The translations under genes and the position numbers were made by a program. A DNA stretch of 61,475 nucleotides from Actinomycetota bacterium. Lineage in GTDB: Bacteria; Actinomycetota; Actinomycetes; Mycobacteriales; HKI-0501. The notes below the pieces were generated by a model that did no database searches, was not told the DNA's origin, and saw only the letters and a list, made by a program, of their open reading frames with translations. Positions 7,981-16,538 of the stretch are shown here, piece by piece. The DNA is taken from positions 1 to 61,475 of the forward strand of contig JAVEDU010000062.1 in assembly GCA_030840805.1 (NCBI GenBank). The letters are read 5' to 3'. Each line of letters opens with the position of its first letter. Positions within the stretch are counted from its first letter, which is position 1.

Positions 7981-8699
7981 TGCAGATCTCCCTCGGTCTG
8001 TGCCAGCGCGAAGTCTGCCGCATCGAACTTCCCGCCGTACGCGGGGCCGAGCCCGTGCCGGGCCGTGGACAGGAAGTCCGGGGCCGACGGCGCACCGGCG
8101 GGCAGTGCCCCGCCGAGCGGCCGGCCGGCCACCACCTGCAGATCTCGCAGGTTGCACCGTACGGCGAGGTCCGGCTCGGCGGGCCAGGACCCCACCACCA
8201 GCCCCTCGAACCGGACGCCGCGGCCCGCCAGCACCTCCAGCGTGAGCGCGGTGTGGTTGAGCGTGCCGAGGCCCGCGGTGGCGACGACCAGCACCGGCGC
8301 CTCCAGCGCGCGGGCCAGGTCGGCGAACGTCCACCCGTCGGCGGCGTACCGGACCAGCACCCCGCCCGCGCCCTCGACCAGCACGAGGTCGTGCCCGACC
8401 GCGAGGTCGCGGACGGCGGACGCCACGGACTCCAGCGCGAGCCCGTCGACGCCGGACCGCCGGGCGGCCGCCTCGGGGGAGAGCGGGTCCGGGTACCGGG
8501 CGAACTCGTACGTCGTGACGCCCGGGGCGAGCCGGGCCACCTCGGCGAGATCGCCGGGCTCGTCGGGCCCGACGCCGGTCTGGGCGGGCTTCACGACCGC
8601 CACGGACGAGCCGCGGGCGATGGCGAGCGCCGCGACGGCCGCGGTGACCGCCGTCTTGCCGACCTCGGTACCCGTGCCGCTCACCAGCAGCACGCTCAT
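7977..8699 (-). CDS. bioD: Dethiobiotin synthetase
   Basis: BioD closes the ureido ring of dethiobiotin from 7,8-diaminopelargonate, CO2 and ATP. The N-terminal P-loop of the family is visible ([16 protein letters not shown]), followed by VKPAQTGVG and the catalytic-loop region [14 protein letters not shown]. It is 240 residues long, matching the family. It overlaps bioF upstream (ATGA) and bioB downstream (GTGA), so the three genes are tightly coupled. Confidence 0.95.
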   Translation of the reverse strand: MSVLLVSGTGTEVGKTAVTAAVAALAIARGSSVAVVKPAQTGVGPDEPGDLAEVARLAPGVTTYEFARYPDPLSPEAAARRSGVDGLALESVASAVRDLAVGHDLVLVEGAGGVLVRYAADGWTFADLARALEAPVLVVATAGLGTLNHTALTLEVLAGRGVRFEGLVVGSWPAEPDLAVRCNLRDLQVVAGRPLGGALPAGAPSAPDFLSTARHGLGPAYGGKFDAADFALAQTEGDLQ

Positions 8700-9850
8700 G
8701 ACGCGGCTGCCGGGGCCAGGGACGCCAGCGCGGCCGCGATCCTGGCCAGCTCCGCCGCGGTGAGGTCGGCGCGGGCGGTCAGCCGGAGGCAGGCCCGGCC
8801 CGCCGGTACGGACGGCGGCCGGAAGCAGCCCACCCGGATCCCGTGCTCGGCGCAGCGGGCCTGGGCGGCGACGGCGGCGTGCGGGTCGCCGACCACGCCG
8901 GAGACGACGGCGGCGGCGGGGACGTTGGGCGTCAGCCCCGCGTCGCCGAGCAGGCCGGCGAGGGTACGGGCATGGGCGCGGGCCTGGCCCGGGCGCCAGG
9001 GCTCGTCCCGGAGGATCCCCAGGGCGGCGAGCGCGGCGCCCACGGCCGCCGGGGCGAGCCCCGTGTCGAAGATGAACGACCGGGCCGTGTCGATCAGCGC
9101 GGACCGGATCTCGGGGGCGCCGAGGACGACGCCGCCCTGGGAGCCGAGGGCCTTCGACAGGACGGCGGTCCGGACGATGTCCGATGCGCCGGCGAGCCCG
9201 GCGGCGTGCACGGCACCGCGCCCCTCCGGTCCGATGACGCCGAGCGCGTGGGCCTCGTCCACGATCAGGAGGGCGCCGTGCCGCCGGGCCACGTCGTGCA
9301 GCGCGGTCAGCGGAGCGAGGTCACCGTCCACACTGAACACCGAGTCGGTCACCACGGCGGCGTGCTGGGTGTCCCGGGTGGACAGCGCGCGCTCGACGGC
9401 GTCGACGTCCAGGTGCGGGGTCACCACGACGGCGGCCCGGGACAGCCGGCAGGCATCCACGAGGGACGCGTGGTTCGCCGCGTCGGACACGATGGTCGAG
9501 CCGGGCCCGGTGAGCGCCGCGACGGCGCCGAGGTTCGCGAGGTACCCGGAGGAGAACACCAGTCCCCCGGCCGCGCCCGTGAAGTGCGCCAGCGCCGCCT
9601 CCAGTTCGGCGTGCAGGCCGGTGGTCCCGGTGACCAGCCGGGAGCCGGTCGCGCCGGCGCCCCAGGTGAGGGCCGCGTCGGCGGCGGCCCGGGTGACCCG
9701 GGGGTCGTGGGTCAGCCCGAGGTAGTCGTTGCTCGCCAGGTCCAGCAGCCCGTCACCGCCGGACGTCCGGGGGCGCAAGGTGCGGTGGAGGCCGGCCCGC
9801 TCCCGTTCGGCCGCGGCGACCCGGAACCGCTCCAGCGGGTCGTTGCTCAT
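8696..9850 (-). CDS. bioF: 8-amino-7-oxononanoate synthase
   Basis: BioF condenses pimeloyl-ACP or pimeloyl-CoA with alanine in the first committed step of biotin ring formation and uses pyridoxal phosphate. The family signatures are [11 protein letters not shown] near residue 40, [23 protein letters not shown] and the PLP-lysine region [13 protein letters not shown]. It encodes 384 residues from an ATG 60 bases away from the divergent pdtaS start, so a shared promoter region lies between them. The operon has no bioA; the aminotransferase step must be encoded elsewhere. Confidence 0.95.
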   Translation of the reverse strand: MSNDPLERFRVAAAERERAGLHRTLRPRTSGGDGLLDLASNDYLGLTHDPRVTRAAADAALTWGAGATGSRLVTGTTGLHAELEAALAHFTGAAGGLVFSSGYLANLGAVAALTGPGSTIVSDAANHASLVDACRLSRAAVVVTPHLDVDAVERALSTRDTQHAAVVTDSVFSVDGDLAPLTALHDVARRHGALLIVDEAHALGVIGPEGRGAVHAAGLAGASDIVRTAVLSKALGSQGGVVLGAPEIRSALIDTARSFIFDTGLAPAAVGAALAALGILRDEPWRPGQARAHARTLAGLLGDAGLTPNVPAAAVVSGVVGDPHAAVAAQARCAEHGIRVGCFRPPSVPAGRACLRLTARADLTAAELARIAAALASLAPAAAS

Positions 9851-9910
9851 GGCACCGAGTCTCGCAGGTCCGCCGAGACGATCCTGCGGGCGGTGTGCGA
9901 CGCTGCCCGC

Positions 9911-11398
9911 GTGTCCACGCTGAGCGAGCTGGTCGAGCAGCACACGACGCTGTCCCCGTCCGACGTCGACCACCTGCACCGGCTCGCCGCGGACTGGCAG
10001 CTCCTGGCCGACCTCTCCTTCGCCGATCTGCTGCTGTGGGTGCGGACGCGCGACGCGTACGACGAGCCGGCGTTCCTGTGCGTGGCGCAGGTGCGGCCCA
10101 CGACGGCGCCCACGGCGTACCAGACCGATCAGGTCGGCCGGCTGCTGTCGTACGACGAGGCGGAGAGCCTACGCGTCGCCGACCGGCAGGGCCGGATCTG
10201 GCGCGAGGGCGATCCGGTGTGGACGGACAACGTGCCGTCCCGCCGGGAGGTGATCCCGGTGCGGCGGATGGACGAGGTGATCGCGCTGGTGGGCCGGGAC
10301 ACGAACCTGGCGGCGACGCGCGTGCCGAGCCAGCTGGAGCTGAACTACCTGCGCACCGCCGACGACCTCTGCCAGATGATCACCGGCGGGAGCTTCCCGC
10401 CGAGCGGGCACCCCGACGAGGCGACGTCGGCGCCCCGGGTGGGGGACGGGCTCGTGCGGCTCGACGCGGCCGGGGTGGTCGAGTACGCGAGCCCGAACGC
10501 CCAGTCGGCGTACCGGCGGATGGGCATGGCCGGTGACCTCACCGGGGAGGACATCGCCGCGCTCACGGCCGGGCTCGCCGACGACCCGCTGGAGGGCGGC
10601 GACACCGCCGAGCGCATGTTCGCGGTGCTGTCCGGGCATGCCGCGATGCGCAAGGAGATCGAGGCCCACGGGGCCACCGTGCTGGTCCGGGCGCTGCCGC
10701 TCCGGCCGCGGGGCGAGACGATCGGGGCCGTGGTGCTGGTCCGGGACGTCACCGAGGTGCGCCGCCGGGACCGGCAGCTGATCACCAAGGACGCGACGAT
10801 CCGGGAGATCCACCACCGGGTGAAGAACAACCTGCAGACCGTGGCCGCGCTGCTGCGCCTGCAGGCCCGGCGGGTGTCGACCGAGGACGCGAGGGAGGCC
10901 CTGCAGGAGTCGGTGCGGCGGGTGTCGTCGATCGCGCTCGTCCACGAGACGCTGTCGCTGTCCCTGGACGAGACCGTCGACTTCGACAAGATCGCCGATC
11001 GCGTCGCGTCGATGGTGGGCGAGGTGGCCGCCCCCGAGACGGAGGTCACCCTGCGCCGGGAGGGCTCGTTCGGGGTGCTCCCGGCGGAGGTGGCGACCGC
11101 GCTGGTGATGGTCGTCACCGAGCTGCTGCAGAACGCCGTCGAGCACGCGTTCGGCCCCGCGGACGCCGGCGAGGTGGTGCTGACCGCGCACCGCTGGCGC
11201 GGGATGCTGCACGTGACTGTGCGGGACACCGGCTCCGGCCTGCCGGACGGCTTCGACCTGGAGGCGTCCGAGCGGCTGGGGCTGCAGATCGTCCGCACGC
11301 TGGTCACCGGTGAGCTCGGCGGCACGCTGGAGATCCGCCCCCGGTCCGGCGGCGGCACCGAGGCGGTGCTGGTGCTGCCGCTGAACCGCCGGACCTGA
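9911..11398 (+). CDS. pdtaS: Sensor histidine kinase PdtaS
   Basis: A soluble 495-residue kinase of the HisKA_2/HWE-like type that phosphorylates the ANTAR-domain antiterminator PdtaR in mycobacteria. The first 170 residues match the PdtaS GAF-like sensor domain, a PAS domain follows (about 180-290), then the dimerisation helix with the phospho-histidine (IREIHHRVKNNLQTVAALL) and an ATPase domain (ELLQNAVEHAF, DTGSGLP). No membrane segments are seen. The start is a GTG. PdtaR is not in the window. It converges on whiB1, as in M. tuberculosis (Rv3220c-Rv3219), which supports the name. Confidence 0.93.
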   Translation: MSTLSELVEQHTTLSPSDVDHLHRLAADWQLLADLSFADLLLWVRTRDAYDEPAFLCVAQVRPTTAPTAYQTDQVGRLLSYDEAESLRVADRQGRIWREGDPVWTDNVPSRREVIPVRRMDEVIALVGRDTNLAATRVPSQLELNYLRTADDLCQMITGGSFPPSGHPDEATSAPRVGDGLVRLDAAGVVEYASPNAQSAYRRMGMAGDLTGEDIAALTAGLADDPLEGGDTAERMFAVLSGHAAMRKEIEAHGATVLVRALPLRPRGETIGAVVLVRDVTEVRRRDRQLITKDATIREIHHRVKNNLQTVAALLRLQARRVSTEDAREALQESVRRVSSIALVHETLSLSLDETVDFDKIADRVASMVGEVAAPETEVTLRREGSFGVLPAEVATALVMVVTELLQNAVEHAFGPADAGEVVLTAHRWRGMLHVTVRDTGSGLPDGFDLEASERLGLQIVRTLVTGELGGTLEIRPRSGGGTEAVLVLPLNRRT

Positions 11399-11425
11399 CG
11401 GGACGCCGGTCCTCGGACGCGCAAC

Positions 11426-11452
11426 GGCCCGGACCCCACCGGGGTCCGGGCC
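11426..11452. terminator. Bidirectional hairpin between pdtaS and whiB1
   Basis: A 12-bp perfect stem (11426-11437 with 11441-11452) encloses a 3-base loop, between two convergent genes. It can terminate both. It is a strong GC-rich hairpin without a U tract. Confidence 0.8.
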
Positions 11453-11472
11453 GACCCGAAAGGGCTACGTTG

Positions 11473-11724
11473 TCAGGCGGTACGGGCCCGCTGCCGGGCT
11501 CCGCGTCGCTTCAGTGCACGTCGTTCGTCCTCGCTCATGCCGCCCCAGACGCCGGCGTCCTGTCCGGACTCCAGGGCCCACTGCAGGCACGTCTCCACGA
11601 CGGGACAACGCCGACAGACCGTCTTCGCCTCTTCGATCTGCAGCAGGGCAGGACCGCTGTTGCCGATCGGGAAGAACAGCTCGGGGTCCTCGTCGCGGCA
11701 GAGGGCGCGGTGGCGCCAGTCCAT
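11473..11724 (-). CDS. whiB1: WhiB1 iron-sulfur transcription regulator
   Basis: An 83-residue Wbl protein that holds a nitric-oxide-sensitive [4Fe-4S] cluster and binds the primary sigma factor. The four ligands Cys9, Cys37, Cys40 and Cys46 (CRRCPVVETC) are spaced exactly as in M. tuberculosis WhiB1. The GVWGG turn and a basic tail (RRALKRRGARQR) are also present. It is essential in mycobacteria. The 230 bases upstream hold its promoter; no other gene is seen there. Confidence 0.96.
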   Translation of the reverse strand: MDWRHRALCRDEDPELFFPIGNSGPALLQIEEAKTVCRRCPVVETCLQWALESGQDAGVWGGMSEDERRALKRRGARQRARTA

Positions 11725-11952
11725 GCCAACTCTCCTCGTTCTTCGGACTCACGCACCCCTGTCGGGCACCGTGCAGTCACGCGTGGTTTCGCTTGTGAAT
11801 GCTTTCACGAGATGTCGCTATGTCAAGGGCAAAGAACCCGCGTGGGACCACTCGTGAGTAGCGTCACGGCGGACATATCACGCATCCTTACACGAGCCGC
11901 AGCAGCCTGCCCGTTTTGACTGTACGTCGGCCATTGCCACTCTGGGTAGTAC

Positions 11953-12876
11953 CTAGACGACGACGCGTAACGCCTTGGGCTCGGAGGTGAAGACCACCTC
12001 GGCGCGCTCGCCGACGTAGTCCCCGTCGACCTGGAGGGCGAGCGGGCGCTCCGCGACCAGCCGGAACGTGTCCGCGTCGTGGAGTCCGAACACCCGGCTG
12101 CCCTTCGGGGCCGGCCGCTTCGACAGCATCTGCCGGGCGGTCCGGAGCGTGCTGGGCAGCTTGAGCCGGCGGAGGGCGAACAGGTCCAGCCCGTGGTCGA
12201 ACGAGGCCATCGGCGAGGGGTGCACCGCCCGCTCGCCGAGGTAGGTCCACGGTGCGGTGTTCTGGACGATCGCCATCGCGAGGCCGTCGACGGGCTCGGT
12301 CCCGGGCCGGTGCAGCTCGAGGAGCGGAGCGGACCGGTCGGTCCCCAGGAAGTACTGCGCGACGGTCGCACGCAGGTACAACGACTTGGTGGCCGACCGG
12401 CCACGGGTGCGGGCCTCCTCGACCCGGCGGACCACCTCCGCGTCCAGGCCGAGTCCCGCGCAGAAGGTGAACCAGCGGTCGTCGGCCCGGCCCAGTCCCA
12501 CCGTGCGCGTCCGCCTCTCCCGCAGCGACTCCAGAATGGTGGCGGTGGCCTCCCACGGCTCGCGCGGCAGCCCGACGGCGCGCGCGAACACGTTCGTCGA
12601 CCCACCGGGGACGACCGCGAGCGCGGGTACGTCGTCGGAGGGGCCGTCCCGCAGCAGACCGTTGACGACCTCGTTCACGGTGCCGTCCCCGCCGAGCGCG
12701 ACCACGACGTCCATGCCGGCGCGGGCGGCCCCGTGCGCGAGCTCGGCGGCGTGCCCGCGGTGACGGGTCTCGCCGATCTCCAGGTCGACCTCGCTGCGCA
12801 GGGCCCGGGCGAGGACATCACGGGTACGTGCGGTCGTCGTGGTGGCATTGGGGTTCACCACCAGGAGCGCGCGCAC
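11953..12876 (-). CDS. Diacylglycerol kinase-family lipid kinase (YegS/DgkB-like)
   Basis: A 307-residue soluble protein of the diacylglycerol/sphingosine kinase catalytic superfamily. Key motifs are ALLVVNPNA at the start, the nucleotide-binding GGDGTVNEVVNGL about residue 60 and VPGGSTNVFAR about residue 90. The C-terminal beta-rich domain ends with LQVDGDYVGERAEVVF, the acidic/glycine motif typical of YegS and DgkB. It phosphorylates a membrane lipid, but the substrate cannot be inferred. The GTG start is chosen because the family begins at this MRALLVVNP-type motif. Confidence 0.9.
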   Translation of the reverse strand: MRALLVVNPNATTTTARTRDVLARALRSEVDLEIGETRHRGHAAELAHGAARAGMDVVVALGGDGTVNEVVNGLLRDGPSDDVPALAVVPGGSTNVFARAVGLPREPWEATATILESLRERRTRTVGLGRADDRWFTFCAGLGLDAEVVRRVEEARTRGRSATKSLYLRATVAQYFLGTDRSAPLLELHRPGTEPVDGLAMAIVQNTAPWTYLGERAVHPSPMASFDHGLDLFALRRLKLPSTLRTARQMLSKRPAPKGSRVFGLHDADTFRLVAERPLALQVDGDYVGERAEVVFTSEPKALRVVV

Positions 12877-12909
12877 GGTCGGACTGTAGCGGTCGGTACG
12901 CTGGCGCCC

Positions 12910-13296
12910 GTGAGCGACGCCCTTCCGACCACCCTGCGTGCGGCCGTGACCCTGTTGTGGGTCGAGACCGCCGGAATGGCGGTCCTCGCGGCGGTCGAGA
13001 TCTTCGACGTGCTCACGAAGCCCGCCCGGTACGTGCAGTGGGCGATCGCCCTCGGCGTGATGCTGGTGCTGCTGACCGGGCTGTTCGGCTTCCTCGCGTA
13101 CCGGCTGGCGCACCGTCGCGGCGGCGGGCGGAACACCGCGGTCGTGCTGAACCTGCTGGCCCTGCCGGTCGGGTGGTACATGATCCAGGGTGGCCTGGCG
13201 GCCTTCGGCGTGCTGCTGTGGGCGCTGTGCGCCGCCACGATCGTGCTGCTGCTCGCGCCGCCGACGACCCGCGTGCTCGGCCTCGGCCCGCGCTGA
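12910..13296 (+). CDS. Small four-helix membrane protein, Rv3217c-like
   Basis: A 128-residue protein with four predicted membrane spans (LLWVETAGMAVLAAVEIF; WAIALGVMLVLLTGLFGFLAY; NTAVVLNLLALPVGWYMI; VLLWALCAATIVLLLAPP). Its position next to the lipid kinase and whiB1, and its size, parallel the M. tuberculosis membrane protein Rv3217c. The function is unknown. It lies 4 bases from the end of the convergent sigma factor gene. The start is GTG. Confidence 0.8.
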   Translation: MSDALPTTLRAAVTLLWVETAGMAVLAAVEIFDVLTKPARYVQWAIALGVMLVLLTGLFGFLAYRLAHRRGGGRNTAVVLNLLALPVGWYMIQGGLAAFGVLLWALCAATIVLLLAPPTTRVLGLGPR

Positions 13297-13299
13297 GCC

Positions 13300-14127
13300 C
13301 TACTCCTCCGCGAGCAACCCCTCGCGGAGCCGCGCGAGGGTGCGCGCGAGCAGGCGGGACACGTGCATCTGCGAGATGCCGATCTCGGACGCGATCTCGG
13401 ACTGCGTCATCCCGGCGAAGAACCGCAGGAACAGGATCTGCTTCTCCCGGTCGCCGAGCCGCTCCAGCATCGGGCGCAGGGACTCGCGGTACTCCACCTT
13501 CTCCAGCGCCGCGTCGAGCCCGCCGAGCACGTCGCCGAGCGCGACGGCCTCCCCGGCGGACTCCGCGTCGAGCGACACCGTGGTGTACGCGTGGATCTCC
13601 AGCGACTCGAGGACCTGCTCCTCGGACAGCGACGTGTGGGCGGCGAGCTCGGTGACGGTGGGGGAGCGGCCCAGGGTCTGGTACAGGGTCGTGGTGGAGT
13701 GCGACACCACGGCCTTCTGCTCCTGGAGCTTGCGCGGCACGCGCACTGCCCAGGCGCGGTCACGGAAGTGGCGCTTGATCTCACCGGCGATCGTCGGGGT
13801 GGCGAAGGTGGCGAACTCCACGCCCCGCGCGGGGTCGAACCGGTCCACGGCCTTGATCAGCCCGATCGTGGCGACCTGGACGAGGTCCGGCAGCGCCTCG
13901 CCGCGGTCCCGGAACCGCCGGGCCAGGAAGTGCACCAGCGGCAGGTGCCGGCGGACCAGCTCGTCGCGGAGCGCGCGCCAGACCGGGCTGTCGGGCTCCT
14001 GCTCGCCCAGCCGGCAGAACAGCTCGTGGGCGCTCGCCGTGTGTTCGGTCGTGTCCCGGGCCGCACGTGGGCCGACCCGGGTGAGGGCGGGCCCGGGGGC
14101 ACCGCGCGTCACGCCGTCGGCGTTCAC
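13300..14127 (-). CDS. Alternative sigma factor of the SigB/SigF family
   Basis: A 275-residue group 3 sigma factor of the kind used for general stress, stationary phase or development. Region 2 (LPLVHFLARRFRDRGEALPD then ATIGLIKAVDRFDP), region 3 (GRSPTVTELA) and region 4 (GDREKQILFLRFFAGMTQSE then ISQMHVSRLLARTL) are all visible. The GTG start overlaps the end of the anti-sigma factor gene (GTGA). No anti-anti-sigma gene is adjacent. The name sigF is likely but several SigF paralogues occur in actinobacteria, so I leave the symbol blank. Confidence 0.95.
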   Translation of the reverse strand: MNADGVTRGAPGPALTRVGPRAARDTTEHTASAHELFCRLGEQEPDSPVWRALRDELVRRHLPLVHFLARRFRDRGEALPDLVQVATIGLIKAVDRFDPARGVEFATFATPTIAGEIKRHFRDRAWAVRVPRKLQEQKAVVSHSTTTLYQTLGRSPTVTELAAHTSLSEEQVLESLEIHAYTTVSLDAESAGEAVALGDVLGGLDAALEKVEYRESLRPMLERLGDREKQILFLRFFAGMTQSEIASEIGISQMHVSRLLARTLARLREGLLAEE

Positions 14128-14552
14128 GTTGGCCGGCCGCGCCGCTTGACGAGCCGGATGGCGATACGGCCGTCGGTGTTGTGGGAGTTGACCTCGCCGG
14201 CGAGTGCGGAGAGCACCGTCCACGCGAACGTCTCCCGGCTCGGTGCCGCGGTGCTGCCGGCCGGGACGCTGACCTCCACGCCGATCCGGTCGGTGTCGAG
14301 GCTGAACGCGCACCGCAGTTCGGTACCCGGGGCCGTTCCCGGCAGCAGCATGCCGCAGGCCTCGTCCACCGCGATGCGGAGATCCTCGATCTCGTCGAGG
14401 GTGAAGTCGAGCCGCGCGGCGAGGCCGGCGGTCGCCGTGCGCAGCACCGAGAGATACGCACCGGCGGCCGGGATCGTGAGCACCACGACGTCACTCGCCA
14501 CGGTGCCGGTGGCACCAGCGGCGGCGCGTTCGGAGCTCTGCTCCTGGTTCAC
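14124..14552 (-). CDS. rsbW: RsbW-type anti-sigma factor (serine kinase fold)
   Basis: A 142-residue GHKL-fold protein that should bind and inhibit the sigma factor encoded directly after it and be antagonised by an anti-anti-sigma factor. Motif N of the fold is seen as IEDLRIAVDEACGMLL. The glycine-rich ATP lid is poorly conserved, as in mycobacterial UsfX. The stop is coupled to the sigma gene. The GTG start gives a normal family length; an in-frame upstream ATG at 14606 is possible. Confidence 0.88.
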   Translation of the reverse strand: MNQEQSSERAAAGATGTVASDVVVLTIPAAGAYLSVLRTATAGLAARLDFTLDEIEDLRIAVDEACGMLLPGTAPGTELRCAFSLDTDRIGVEVSVPAGSTAAPSRETFAWTVLSALAGEVNSHNTDGRIAIRLVKRRGRPT

Positions 14553-14830
14553 AGTTCCCCCCGGGCGGCGACGCTGGGAGCGGGTTGCCACCGCGTTCAC
14601 GCGCACTCTACGACGAGTGGCGGGTCCCCCAAAGCGGCGGGCGGCGCAACGACAAAGGCATACAGGTCTGTCCGCTCCGCCCGGGGTGGTCCACGCTCAC
14701 ACGAGCGTCGATCGTCCGAGCCGCTCGGGCGGCTCCCGGGCCGGCCGACCGCCGTCCACCCGGCCGTCCGCGCGGCGCCGGGTCCGAAGCGTCCAAGACA
14801 CCGGCGACGGCGGCCGGTTAGCGTGCCCGC

Positions 14831-15232
14831 ATGAAGCTGCGCCCTGCCGTCATCGAGCTCGTCGTGTCCGACATGGCCACCACCCTGGCCTTCTACCGCC
14901 GCCTGGGCCTGGACGTCCCGGCCGAGGCCGACGGCCAGCCGCACGCGGAGGCCGATCTCGGCGGCGGGATGCGCCTGGCGTGGGATACCGAGGACACCAT
15001 CCGGTCGTTCGACCCGACCTGGTCGCCCTCGAAGGGAGGCGGCCATCGGGTCGCCCTCGCGTTCGCGTGCGACAGCCCTGCCGAGGTCGACGCGGCCTGG
15101 GCCGAACTCACCGGTGCCGGCTACGAGGGCCACCGTGCGCCGTGGGACGCCTTCTGGGGGATGCGCTACGCGGTCGTCCACGATCCCAACGGGACGCCGG
15201 TCGACCTGTTCGCCCCGCTACCTTCCGCGTAG
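14831..15232 (+). CDS. VOC/glyoxalase-fold protein
   Basis: A 133-residue single vicinal-oxygen-chelate unit of the bleomycin-resistance/dioxygenase superfamily (ELVVSDMATTLAFYRRLGLD at the start; GMRYAVVHDPNGTPVDLFAP at the end). Metal ligands of true glyoxalase I are not all evident, so the substrate cannot be given. No clear ribosome-binding site precedes the ATG, so the message may be leaderless. Its last 15 bases overlap the end of the convergent AraC-type regulator, which could make their expression mutually exclusive. Confidence 0.85.
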   Translation: MKLRPAVIELVVSDMATTLAFYRRLGLDVPAEADGQPHAEADLGGGMRLAWDTEDTIRSFDPTWSPSKGGGHRVALAFACDSPAEVDAAWAELTGAGYEGHRAPWDAFWGMRYAVVHDPNGTPVDLFAPLPSA

Positions 15233-15913
15233 TTCACGCACCAGCTCCGTCGGTGTCGTCCCGGCCAGCGCGCGGACCTCACGGGACAGGTGCGCCTGGT
15301 CGGCGTACCCGCACCCGGCGGCCACCTGCGCCAGCGGTGTACCCGCCTGGGCCCGGTCCAGCGCCCGGCCGAGCCGCAGGACCCGCGCCAGCCGCCGCGG
15401 GCCGTAGCCGAAGACGGGCAGGCATCGCCGGTGCAGGTGCCGGGCGCTGAGCCCGAGTTGCCCGGCCATCACGGCCACCGGCGTACCGGCCGATGCCATC
15501 CGGAGGACGAGCGGTCCGATCGGGTCCTTCTCGCGGGTGGCGGCGCGCTCGACGGCCCATGCCTCCAGCGCCGCCGCCGGGTCCGCCGCGACCCGTTCGG
15601 TCAGCACCCGCACCTGCGCGGAGGGCCACAGGTCCGCCAGGTCCGGGGTCCGATCCCGGAGCTCGTCCGCCGGTATGCCGAGCAGCGCCGGTCCGGTCCC
15701 GCCGGAGAAGCGCAGCGCAACGTGCGCCAGCCCCGCGCGACCCTGGTGCCGGCGTGCCGTCGTGTCGGGTCCCGCGACGAACAGACGGCTCCCGTCCCAC
15801 GGCAGATCCAGACAGCCGTCGGGCAGGATGCGGGTCCACTCCGGCGCGCGCGGCGGGGTGGTACGCCAGAGCACGGCGCCCCGCAGCGACGTCGCCCGCT
15901 CCTGGTAGGTCAT
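15218..15913 (-). CDS. AraC-family transcription regulator (DUF6597-type sensor)
   Basis: A 231-residue regulator. The N-terminal 110 residues (RILPDGCLDLPWDGSRLFVA then FAGPDTTAR-type motifs) match the effector domain often called DUF6597 in AraC proteins. The C-terminal 100 residues hold two helix-turn-helix units (MAGQLGLSARHLHRRCLPVF and VAAGCGYADQAHLSREVRAL). Its 3' end overlaps the convergent VOC gene by 15 bases; the VOC gene is a plausible target. Confidence 0.9.
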   Translation of the reverse strand: MTYQERATSLRGAVLWRTTPPRAPEWTRILPDGCLDLPWDGSRLFVAGPDTTARRHQGRAGLAHVALRFSGGTGPALLGIPADELRDRTPDLADLWPSAQVRVLTERVAADPAAALEAWAVERAATREKDPIGPLVLRMASAGTPVAVMAGQLGLSARHLHRRCLPVFGYGPRRLARVLRLGRALDRAQAGTPLAQVAAGCGYADQAHLSREVRALAGTTPTELVRELRGR

Positions 15914-16046
15914 CCGCCGATCATGCGCCTACCGGCGACGACAGCGGCCGGCCGACGTCGGGAAACACGGTGGAGGGACCGCGCGGTGATCTGGCGCCGC
16001 GTCGGCACCCACGCCATCTTCCGCCGGCCGTAGCGAGCAGCGTCGG

Positions 16047-16538
16047 TCAGGTGGCCGGTGTCCGGCCGAGTTGCTCCAACGGTTCCCCGGCGAGCCGGAA
16101 CACGGTCCACTCGTCCATCGGGACGGCGCCGAGGGACTTGTAGAATCCCAGGGCGTCTTCGTTCCAGTCCAGGACCGACCACTGCAGACGGCTGTAGCCG
16201 CGCTCGACGCACACCTGGGCCAGCGTCCCCAGCAGCGCCCGCCCGAGGCCGGCGCCGCGGTGCTCCGGCCGCACGTACAGGTCCTCCAGGTAGACGCCGT
16301 GCACGCCGTCCCAGGTGGAGAAGTTGAGGAACCACAGCGCGAACCCCGCGACGTCGCCGTCGGAATCCGCCGCCACATGCCCGAACAGGGCCGGCCGGTC
16401 GCCGAACAGCGCCTCCGACAGCTGTTCCGCGGTGAGGTGGCACTCGTGTGCGAGGCGCTCGTACTCGGCGAGGTCGTAGACGAGCCGGACGACCGCGGCG
16501 ACGTCACGCGGCTCGATCGGGCGGATGAGGTGGTTCAT
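16047..16538 (-). CDS. GNAT-family N-acetyltransferase (diamine acetyltransferase-like)
   Basis: A 163-residue GNAT enzyme. The acetyl-CoA-binding motif A is clear (LEDLYVRPEHRGAGLGRALL), and the overall pattern (IRPIEPRDVAAVVRLVYDLA at the start; WSVLDWNEDALGFYKSLGA near the end) matches spermidine/spermine N1-acetyltransferase-like members. The substrate is not certain. The ATG overlaps the stop codon of the upstream phosphatase gene (ATGA) and lacks its own ribosome-binding site, so it depends on coupled translation. Confidence 0.9.
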   Translation of the reverse strand: MNHLIRPIEPRDVAAVVRLVYDLAEYERLAHECHLTAEQLSEALFGDRPALFGHVAADSDGDVAGFALWFLNFSTWDGVHGVYLEDLYVRPEHRGAGLGRALLGTLAQVCVERGYSRLQWSVLDWNEDALGFYKSLGAVPMDEWTVFRLAGEPLEQLGRTPAT

